Source: Gigantopelta aegis (taxonomy: Eukaryota > Mollusca > Gastropoda > Neomphalida > Peltospiridae). Taken from it: a stretch of DNA of 64,000 nucleotides. Location of the stretch: NCBI RefSeq assembly GCF_016097555.1, contig NC_054704.1, forward strand, positions 75,042,118 through 75,106,117. Reading direction: 5' to 3'. Below the pieces are notes generated by a model, which was given only the letters and a program-made list of their open reading frames with translations, was not told the DNA's origin and searched no databases. Positions 36,701 through 48,700 of this stretch are shown in pieces; within the stretch, counting starts at the first letter, position 1; the number at the start of each line of letters is the position of its first letter. Both the position numbers and the translations under genes were made by a program.

Positions 36701-39700
36701 ATCCATACAGTTCAACATAGCCAAGTTAATGATAATCATACAAAGCACACATGTAATAACATAATTTTGGGAAGCAATTTCATAACATGATGTTGCTTCT
36801 GCAGTCTTTGCTCAGACTGTGCATTTGAAATATGAAGTCATTTCGTCATTCCTCTTCTAGTTGTGGCTGAAACATTTTGAGTTGGGTCTTGTTACTTACA
36901 AAGAAAACAACAATAATAATATGAATAATAAAGAAATGATTACACTCACATGTGAGTCGTACTGATTTTACAAAACTCTTGTCAGGATTCCTGTATTACC
37001 CTCGCTCTCACTCGGGCAATACAAAAATCCTAACACTCGTTTCGTAAAATCAGTATGACACACAACCTCGTATAATAATCTCTATGTACTAACTTTACCT
37101 GTGGTAAGAGGCTGTGCGCGTGCTGCGCTACTAACTGAACAGCTTCCAGTACAAACTGCAGACAGTCGTCATCTATGAAGTATGGTAGACTGAGTCGAGT
37201 AAATCCAGGCCTGAAACATCACAGATAATAAGAAGACTTGATAACTATATTGAGCATGTTGAACAAAGACTCATTTCATTTCTGAAACAGATCAAACTTG
37301 TACATTGTCAGCACTCGACGGAAGGTGAGTGAACACTCATGCTTCCCCGCCCCCCCCCCCCCCCCACCCACACTCATCTGGAAAATGTTAAGTTAACAGC
37401 AGATTAATCAACTAGCAATAAAAATTTTAATAAATTGTATTTGAAATTTCATTTGACTGTTCACCTATCACCATTTCAGACGAATAATCTTCATCTTGCT
37501 TTGATTTAGCTCATGGCAAATGTAGAGTGAAACAACTGAAACAAAAACAATGACACAAGACCCTGTATTATACAGATCAACAGACATAGGCACAGTAACA
37601 CGCATAACACAAAGCTTACCGTAATATTTCCTTGTGGGAGCATTCTCGGTATCTTCGTAAATGGATTCTGTCCAAGCGCCTGGAGAGAAAAACTGAATAA
37701 GTAACAAGGTATCACTTACTACTAGTCCTTTACTATCAAACTTAAAACCCAGTTACTAAACATATGATATCAAATTAAAGTTAGTTTTGTTTAACAACAC
37801 CACTAGAGCACATTGATTTATTTATCATCAGCTATTGGATGTCATACATTTGGTAATTTTGACATATAGTCTTAGAGAGAGAGGAAACCCACTAAATTTT
37901 TCCATTAGTAGAAAACCTGCTGTCGCCACTACATAGGCTACTCTTTCCGATTAGCAGCAAGGGATCTTTTATTTGCGCTTCCAACAACCATGGCCTTTGT
38001 TGAACCAGTTATTGATCACTGGTCGGTGCAAGTGGTTTACACCTACCCATTGAGCCTTGCAGAGCACTCACTTAGGGTTTGGAGTCGGTATCTGGATTAA
38101 AAATGCCAAACCTCGACTGGGATCCGAACCCAGTACCTACCAGCCTGTAGACCGATGGCCTAACCACGATGCCACCGAGGCTGGTTTATATGCACCATCG
38201 CACAGACAGGATGGCACATACCACGGCCTTTCCTATACCAGTCGTTGTGCAACGGCTGGAACAAGAAATAACGCAACAGGCCCCCCGATGAGGATCGATC
38301 CCAAACTGACCGTGCATTGAGTGAACACTTTACCACTGGGCTACATCCACAACTACTTACCGTCAAATTAACTACACATGCTCCCCATCTTCTTAGCAAA
38401 GTAGCACGTACACATGATCAGTCCTACCTACTCATTCCTTAGGTAGCATCTCACTACCAGTCTCACCATTTCACTACATCTCACCATCCTATTACCAGTG
38501 TCACATTCACATTACTAGTCTCACTATCTCCCTATCTGTCACACATTATCACTTCCAGTCACATATTACCACTACCGGTCATATTTACTGATCACCAGAA
38601 GTAACTTACAGTCTACTCACCAGTCTTCTAACAGCAAATTTTCCAGTGCCTTTGCCTTCAGCTCACCCAAACCCAGGAGATCCTGAAACACATCAAGCAG
38701 AGTAGACTCTATAATCAGATGGACAGGTGTAGGGATGAAATACAGGCAACTTTACATACTCTTTGAGTTGCCTGGAAATGTCATTATATGAATGTTTTAT
38801 GGACTAACAAACAATTACCTGAGCATATGGTCCAGCACAGGCACATCCTCCGCGAGCCTGGATTCCAAAGACGTCATTCAGAACGGCGCTCACGAAGTTG
38901 TAGTGTAGGAATCGACCGGTTTCTGGGTGGTAGATGAGGAAGGAGAACACAGGAAGTCTTGGCACATTTAGGTTACCCAGAATAACTAGATTCTCACAGT
39001 CCTGCCAGTATGTCTTAGCTTTACTGAAATAAAATACAGATTACAGTATACAAAACATATAGAAAACAGCACACAGAATTACAAGATTCTTACAGTTCTG
39101 CCAGTACATATTGGCTTTACTGAAATACAATACAGATTACAGTATACAAAGCTATCAATCCCATAAAACATTTTGTTGTCCTACTGGTATTTCTACTTCT
39201 GATGTGCACTAAATTGCAAAATGAATCAGCAAATGCAATCCATGTAGTATACAGCATGTTCATTTGCACAACATGAGCAAGATGTTTTGCAGTATTCTGA
39301 AGCTTAAAGAGAACTCATATCCTTATGATGGAGCCTGACTTACTTAAAAGAGAAACTCCATGATAGTGTCACTTGAAGAGAAACTCTTCTCTCTCCATGA
39401 TGGTGTCACTTACTTGAAGATAAACTCTTCTTTCTCCATGATGGTGTCACTTATTTGAAGAGAAACTCTTCTCTCTCCATGATGGTGTCACTTTCTTGAA
39501 GAGAAACTCTTCTTTCTCCATGATGGTGTCACTTACTTGAAGAGAAACTCTTCTATCTCCATGATGGTGTCACTTACTTGAAGAGAAACTCTTCTCTCTC
39601 CATGATGGTGTCACTTACTTGAAGAGAAACTCTTCTCTCTCCATGATGGTGTCACTTACTTGAAGAGAAACTCTTATTTCTCCATGATGGTGTCACTTAC

Positions 39701-42700
39701 TTGAAGAGAAATTCTTCTCTCTCCATGATGGTGTTACTTTCTTGAAGAGAAACTCTCCATGATGGTGTCACTTACTTGAAGAGAAATTCTTCTCTCTCCA
39801 TGATAGTGTCACTTACTTGAAGAGAAACTCTTCTCTCTCCAAGATGGTGTCTGTAGTGATAGCCTCCTTCAGCTGGAATACAAGACCTGCTCGCACTGAC
39901 TCCACAATGGCAGGCGTTCCTCCCTCCTCGCGCAGCTCCGGCTCCTGGAGGTACCGATGACTGTCTCGTCGAACCTACAACAGTTGTCTGTCATAAGAAA
40001 TCACCCACAGACTACATGTTTACACTACACAAAACTATAATATGCAGTTTGCAAACACCGTAATATGCAGTTTGCGAGCCCTCTAATACTATCTGCTCTC
40101 TAGTATGTAGTTTGTAAACACTATAATACTTGTAAGACCTCTAATACAATTGGTATGCCCTGTAATAAAGTTTGTAAAACCTGTAACACTTGGCTTGTAA
40201 GCCCTCTAATACAATTGGTATGCCCTGTAATAGACAGTTTGTAAAACCTGTAACACTTGGCTTGTAAGCCCTCTAATACAATTGGTATGCCCTGTAATAG
40301 ACAGTTTGTAAAACCTGTAACACTTGGCTTGTAAGCCCTCTAATACAATGGGTATGCACTTGGCTTGTAAGCCCTCTAATACAATTGGTATGCCCTGTAA
40401 TAGGCAGTTTGTAAAACCTGTAACACTTGGCTTGTAAGCCCTCTAATACAATGGGTATGCCCTGTAATAGGCAGTTTGTAAAACCTGTAACACTTGGCTT
40501 GTAAGCCCTCTAATACAATTGGTATGCCCTGTAATAGACAGTTTGTAAAACCTGTAACACTTGGCTTGTAAGCCCTCTAATACAATTGGTATGCCCTGTA
40601 ATAGGCAGTTTGTAAAACCTGTAACACTTGGCTTGTAAGCCCTCTAATACAATGGGTATGCCCTGTAATAGGCAGTTTGTAAAACCTGTAACACTTGGCT
40701 TGTAAGCCCTCTAATACAATGGGTATGCCCTGTAATAGACAGTTTGTAAAACCTGTAACACTTGGCTTGTAAGCCCTCTAATACAATTGGTATGCCCTGT
40801 AATAGACAGTTTGTAAAACCTGTAACACTTGGCTTGTAAGCCCTCTAATACAATTGATATGCCCTGTAATAGACAGTTTGTAAAACCTGTAATACTTGGC
40901 TTGTAAGCCCTCTAATACAATCGGTATGCCCTGTAATAGACAGTTTGTAAAACCTGTAACACTTGGCTTGTAAGCCCTCAAAAACACAAGTTGTAAAGCC
41001 TGCAATACATAGCAATATAACAGATTTCATGGCTGCTAAAGTAAACTGAATACAGTAACTTACAAAATGAAACCTGCAAATCCTGAACTATACTTACAAA
41101 GAAAACAGTTCCTCCACCTCCTCCTTCAGGCACATTATTACGAAACAGGCATTTCTTGGCTATTAAAACACCTGAATAAAAAAAAACGTAATATGATGCA
41201 TATGTGTACTGTACTGAATGTATTCTGTTGAAAACAATGCTGATATTTTTTTTTTTTAATACTATATATTGTTAATTCTAAGTTAACACTATTATAAAAT
41301 TGAAATAGCTTGCTATCTGTAAACTATTTTAAACTGCTAAATATGAAAACACACACAAACAGAAGACAGAAGGATAACAACCATATGGAAACGCATAAAA
41401 CAATCACCTGGTGTTGACACTCCGCCTATGAACTTGTGTGGTGACAGGAACACAGCATCTTTGTATACAAACTTTTCATTTTCTCTGAAACACAAAATTC
41501 CACTATTTAAATATCTGTGTTGTGTTTACAAACTCTGGGTATCAATAGAGTCAATACACACATACAGGTGATTTTCCTTTTCAGTTAATTAAACAAGATT
41601 TATCTGGTTATTGCAAATGAAATTTTCATTCAACCCATACCAAACTACTCCACTTGGAATTTATTGAAATAGCAAGTCACATGATTTGCCCACACTAATT
41701 CTCAGTCCATTAGTAAAGATACTTAATACCTTGTTTAATCTTATAGTTAACCTCAGTCTACAGTCTCTAAGTGATTAATTGTAATATTTGAACAAGTATA
41801 CATCAACTGAGAAAAAATGTTTTATATCAAAGGCACAGGTAAGACATCAATAAAGGTAAAATCATGATACTCATTGACCAACACAAAAAGACAAAAATCT
41901 CAATTCAAGCAATTTGAAACAGTGATGCAATATTCAAACTTATGAATTTGTTACCTACGGCAATTTTTATCCAGTGGCAAAAAGCAGCCATTTGTAAAGA
42001 CACTCATCTAAGGCAATTCCTAATGCAACTATGGCAATTGTTGTTGGTGCCAACATTAAATCGATCCCTGGTAATACATTCACTATATCACAGTGGTGCT
42101 CATCTGTGTTATTATTTCACAATTAGCCAACTTACCCAAGAACCACTGGATTCATGTCTATTTTCACATATGGTGCTGCAGTGGCATAGTCCCAGAATGC
42201 AAGAGCTCCGTATCTATGGAGACAGGCTGTGATGGCATCAACGTCAACCAGGATACCGGTGATGTTGGAGGCAGCGCTGAAAGAGCCAATCATTTGTCTC
42301 TGTTTTTCTTTCCATTTCTGTAATTAAACATGTGTCTCTATAAATGTTACATAATGTTGTAATTTGTACATCTTTTAATAATTAGAGTACAGCTAAAAAT
42401 GTTACGCCAATTGGAGTTTGTCATTTAATCATATAAACTACTTGTATATCCTGAAAAAAGTATTGCAGACAATTTATTTTATTAGTAGCATGCTGCACAT
42501 GTGGTCTTGAACCAATATCCATACAATGTACAGAGCAGAATGATGTATAAAACATACAGTTTGTACATAATTAACCTTCATACTACTGGATTAATTTTTG
42601 ACAAAAACCATGTTGAGTGGGTACAAGTTTATAACTTTTACTCACATATATTCACTTCCAATTTTTTATAAATATATGAAATAAAGTTCATATTTGAATC

Positions 42701-45700
42701 GGTAAGTATTATTTTTGTGGGTTTTTCTAATTTATATGATATTTTAGATCAGTTAATGTTGATTAAAATTAGCCCCAAAATTCTTTCAGGATTTGTGGCC
42801 ATATGTCCAGTATTTATATCCATTATTCCCAATAACTGTGGGTTTTTTAAATATAAAAATGAACTACAATTCATATCCCAATATTTGGTGATTTTCGTTG
42901 TTGGTAAAACTATCAAATTTATTAGCAAATTTGATGTCACAATCAGCTATCGATTCCTCAAAATGACCACGACGTGCTGCCATTGTTGTCAAGTAAAAAA
43001 TGAAAAACTAAAGCTGCCATACTATCAAGTAATTGTTTCCTGTGTTGTATTATTTACATCCGGTGAGTGTCGTGTGCCAAATGGCGGGAAATATGAATTG
43101 GAGAATGCACTGTATACAGTGTACAGTACACATGTATGTCGACTGGCGTGATGTCGGGCAGGATATCTCGCCTGCAGTTATCAGAAGGTTATAACAATGA
43201 ATGATTAACACAAACACAGACATCGCTGTTTAAGGGGAGTTATCACTCTGGTTCCCAATCACTACCCTGAGACTAATTTTTGCATGTAAATATTTTAAAA
43301 AGTACTACAATAAGGATAAAATGGCAAAACTCAATATGGTAATATCTTAGTAGAGGAGCAATTAATCAAGTCCCTGAAATGTATTCATGGCAAGGTTCAA
43401 TTAACATGCAGCTTGAGGTTTTGGCTGTGCTCTAAGACAGATAAAGTTAACAGTGCATAAAGGCACTGTCATATGAGACAAATGTAAGGCAGAAATACAA
43501 AAACAAAAAATTATAAAAATTTATTTTTAAAAAATGAACTTTCTAATGATAAAAAAAATAACCTGAAGCTGAGTTTCCAAGTGGCCAATATCTACTAAAC
43601 CATTCCGTAGCTGTTTTATTCTTATAACCTGAAAAAAGAAGAAGATTACAACGTTACTATTATACAAATCAAATTCTTAATAATACCATGGTGAGTACTA
43701 TTAGATGCTACCATACAGAGAATAGTTTGTCTCAGTGTGTATCATGATGGCAGAATTTGTTTAGCGTAGAGTCAGGTAATAATGAATATCTTGGTAATGA
43801 ATATCTTGGTATTTGGAGAATCGAACCCTATTACCGATAGTTCTATTATATACATGTAGATCTTCAATATATATCAACAGTAAAAATGACATGAACCTTT
43901 AATGGGGTAATAAACATGATTTACCTTCAAATATGGATCTAGACATCTATTCAGTAATTATTTTAACTTGAATATATTTACCTATGATCCTCAAATGCTT
44001 GAATGAATGTTTAACAACACCCCAGCAAAAATACATATCGGCTATTGGATGTCCAAGTATAGAAGATCCTCAAATGCAGTATTAAAAATCCACTTTTGTT
44101 TTCAGTCTCACATATTACATTACACAAAGCCTAATGCTCATGTTCTTTTGGTGAATTTACTTGACTACAGTACCTGGTGATCAGGAATAATAGTTGTAAT
44201 CCAGAATGTTCGATTACTGAATGGATGATCTGTACTTGAATTTCAAGAAAAATCATATAAACAGATGAGTCAAGGTTTAATGATAAAAACACACCTCAGT
44301 AGTGATCTCCTTCCAGGGCAGAAGGTTTGAGTGGTGTTCATAAGGCCCAACAAACACAACCTGTAATAACAAAAGCATGGCAAAATACTTCATCATAAAA
44401 ACACATTAGAAGATATGTAAATATCTGATGAGTTGTTACCATGAAACATAACAAATAGTTTTGCTATTACTTGGTGAAGAGTTAGGATGTAGCTCAGTGT
44501 CAGAGTGCACGCCTAAGGTGAGATGTGTCAGAATGTCGAAGGAGTGATCGCCTCAATGGACTCATATTTGATTGTGACTCAATGTACTCTTTATTGTTAC
44601 TGTAAGATATAACAAATAGCTTTGTTGTTACTCACCATATGATTTGATCAATAAATGTGTTGTTATTATGCGATATAATAGGACGTATATTATAGTTTTG
44701 TTGTTACTCCTTGTCAAATGTCATATCAATGAGTGGTTTGTTAAAACAAACATCATTGTCACATAATAGTTTTGAAATTACTCACTATGTGAACACACAA
44801 TGTAATATTGATTTTTGTTTTTACAAACTAGGTGATGTTACATGTGTTTTGTTTCTACTTACAGGTGGACTGTTCAGGTTGAGCCCGTGGATGAGTTTAT
44901 GGATGGCACCAGTTGTTCCACTGCCCACAAATATCACCGAGTCGTGTTCGCTGGCATTCACAGCGTTCCGAATTATGTCCCTGTCACACAAGAAGATCAT
45001 TTCAAAATTCAGCTACAGCAAACTGTAATTTACATTCTTCTGTCTTAACACTGCTAGTTAAGTGCACTAATCTTGTCTGTTGTGAAGTGTATATATACTA
45101 ACCTTACTTCAATGTGATACGGTGCTGTTTATAATGAAGTAGGTATGCTATTACTAACTCTGAAATGTGTGTGTACAATATTGTCAACAGTAAAGTATGT
45201 GTATATACTAACTTCACCTCTTGGTAGTAGTGTTTTAGTGGTGTCACGCCTGTTGTCAGTAGTGATGTGCATATACTAACCGTATGTCACAGTGGTACAG
45301 TATTGTCTGTAGCGAGATCACAACTGTTGTCTGCAGTGAAGTAGTCTATATAAACTAATCTCACCTCATGGTGCTAGTGTTATCTGTAGTTTAAGTCATC
45401 TTGTGACTCTAGTGTTGTCTGTAGTTTAAGTCATCTTGTGACTCTAGTGTTGTCTGTAGTTTAAGTCATCTTGTGACTCTAGTGTTGTCTGTAGTTTAAG
45501 TCATCTTGACTCTAATGTTGTCTGTAGTGTAAGTCATCTTGTGACTCTACAGTGTTGTCTGTAGTTTAAGTCATCTTGTGACTACAGTGTTGTCTGTAGT
45601 TTAAGTCATCTTGTGACTATACAGTGTTGTCTGTAGTTTAAGTCATCTTGTGACTATACAGTGTTGTCTGTAGTTTAAGTCATCTTGTGACTCTACAGTG

Positions 45701-48700
45701 TTGTCTGTAGTTTAAGTCATCTTGTGACTCTACCGTGTTGTCTGTAGTTTAAGTCATCTTGTGACTCTACAGTGTTGTCTGTAGTTTAAGTCATCTTGTG
45801 ACTCTACAGTGTTGTCTGTAGTTTAAGTCATCTTGTGACTCTACAGTGTTGTCTGTATCAGGGCTTCTAGAATTGTTATACAAATTCACTAGCCATGGGA
45901 TCAGTGATTTATAAAATTTACTAGCCATGATAAAAAATTCATTAGCCCTACTTTAATTAAATACCATTTAACTAATAGGAATAATCGGATATGTCACCTA
46001 CAGAGGGAGAAAGAGCTTAAAAACCCTTGGGGGAGGCAGGATATTCATATTTACAAAATAGATTTAAATGCAGAATTTGACAACTTTTTTTCACTAGCCA
46101 TCGGGCATGGAAATAGTAGTTATTTACTAGTCCAACATTGAATATCAATAGCCATGGGAGTGGGGCTACCATAATCTAGAAGCCCTGTCTGTATATCAAT
46201 TTCCCCTCAAAATAGTAGTGATGTCTGTAGTGGAGTGTATATTATCATCACCTATGGTTGTGGTGTTGTCTGTAGTAAAGCATATATTCTAACCGTGCCT
46301 CATGACATTGCAGAGTTGTCTGTATATTAATCTCACCTCAAAGAGGTACAGTGTTGTCTGAAGTGTATATTAATGTTGCTTCATGGTGGTACAGTGTTGT
46401 CTGTAATAGTGTTTGTATTAATCTAGCATCATGATGTGATTGTTGTTTGTAATGACATTTATAATAACCTCGCCTCATGGTTGTGGTGTCATATAACTGT
46501 GGTGTATACTAACCTGGCCTCATGACGGAACAGTGTTGTCTGTAGCGAGGTAACGCCCGTTGTTGTGTGAGTGTTGCCATATTCTGGGAGTACTTCATCT
46601 TGGATGTAGTCTTCTATGAACCGCAAAGCTCTGAAAAGGCCAAAACATACAAGTAAAACAACAACTAATAATTTGTTTAAAGTTACTACATATTGAATTC
46701 AGTTACTACTTTTTAATCTAATGATAATAGAAGAAATACTGACAGTCAACATTTGTTAAGTGAGCTAATGCTATTGTGTAATAAAACATAACTGCATGTA
46801 GGTATAAATAAATGTAATACTGATATCAAGATAATTATTTAATTCACTAATGACAAATTTGCATTAGACTAATTTAAAACACACAATTTTTTTTTTTAAG
46901 TAAAAGCTCTTTCGAAAATTCACTACATTTATGATTATAGTAATTTCAGGGCTCACCCTGGATAAAAAATACCTGTAGCCAAAATATTAGCCAAATGGAA
47001 TTTTTATTAGCCATATTGAAAATGCTTTAACCAAAATTGTTTTACTGTATAGAGTATTTATATATGAATATGAAAATGCATCTTTTTCAGCTAAGTGTGT
47101 ACAAATTGGAAAAAATCTGAATAACAAAACCGTATTACCTGATCAAAAACAAAGACAGCAATGGGGGTAGGGACAGTTAATATATTACTTTGATTTTTCA
47201 GCGGGGGTGGGGGGTGGGGGTGAAGCATTATGGGTTTTTTTTTAATATAGAGCTTATTATTTCTTGAAATAGCTATCTTTATGTTACTTTGAATTGCTTT
47301 TTTTTTTTGGACTTTTTTTTTTAGTAACCCATCAATTCCCCACCCCCAACAATTTCATAATTTACGCCATGTTGTTGCTGTTGATTTCAGCGTTGTGTTA
47401 AATGCTTGTGATTTCTGCTTGTAAAATACCTAGGCTAAGAATGCCAACTTCACAGTATATTCCATTTATATATATATTTTTTGTAAACCTTAATAAAATT
47501 AAAATTTACGGTCTTTTTTAAAATCCACCTCACAGTCTTACAAATCTATATCAAACAAATATGATTATTGCAAACTAATTTTATTCAGTTTACCTGTAAC
47601 TGCAATTTGTATAAATAACGCATGTTCATTTCCCGCGATCACGATATGCATGCGTGCTCTCGACCATGGGTACGAAATTAACAAAGACAAAAAAAATAAC
47701 CGAAACTCAACCAAGAGGTGAAGTTAGTATATACACATACTTTACTGTTGACAATATTGTACACACACATTTCAGAGTTAGTTAACTATTGTTTTTCTAT
47801 AAATTTACATCAAGATTTACTCCTGTGTAATCGTATTGTTTAATGTCCGCAACGATGTCTCTTGACACATGGGTGTCAGCTGACTCTGAAGCGTGCCGAG
47901 AGCTGTGCTCATTTCAGCCAACGAATGTTCTTCCGAACGTTCGCGAACAATTTGATTGGTGTCCGTCATGTCCATTTGGTTTAACATGAATCGCACAAAC
48001 CAGTCTAGCGAACGTTTTGTTTTTCGCTCGGTCTGGCTAAACTCAGCCTTTTGGATAGCACACATGTCTTTTGGCCCTAAACTGGCATGTATATTCAAAC
48101 TGACATGCACTGTCGGTCTGTTTTTACTACTTTGGTTCAAAGACTTTACAAAGTTAAAATAACAAGTTACAGACTTTGATTTCATACATGTTGAATGCAT
48201 GCCGTTAAAATTAATAACCGTGATTATTAAAATAAGCAAACTTCTTTAGGCCTACGCTGTATTCTGGATGATATTGTTTCTCGTTACTGGTTGCGAGATC
48301 GCTATTACGCCAATTGAATATTTGGTATTATTATTATGTTTGAGGTGTCGGATAGATTATGTAACAGTTTGTTTACATCAGAAGATAGAAAATGGCTTAG
48401 CCAAAATTTTAGCCACTTGCAAATTTTATTAGCCATTTTGTGTAAAAATTAGCCAATGGCTAATTTGGCTACAGACAGCGCAAGCCCTGAATTTGTTTTT
48501 GTTGCTTACAAATAGCTTTCCAGACGGTTCATCCTCTGGACGTTTCGTCCAACGTACAATTCGTCCACCCACCTCGGACAATTTCGTCCGCTCGATTACA
48601 ACATTTAGACCAATAAATCTAAAATGTTATTTTTTAGCCATTAAAATGGTCAATTATTTCCTTTTTGTGGCAAACTACTAGTATATGAAACAAACTAATT

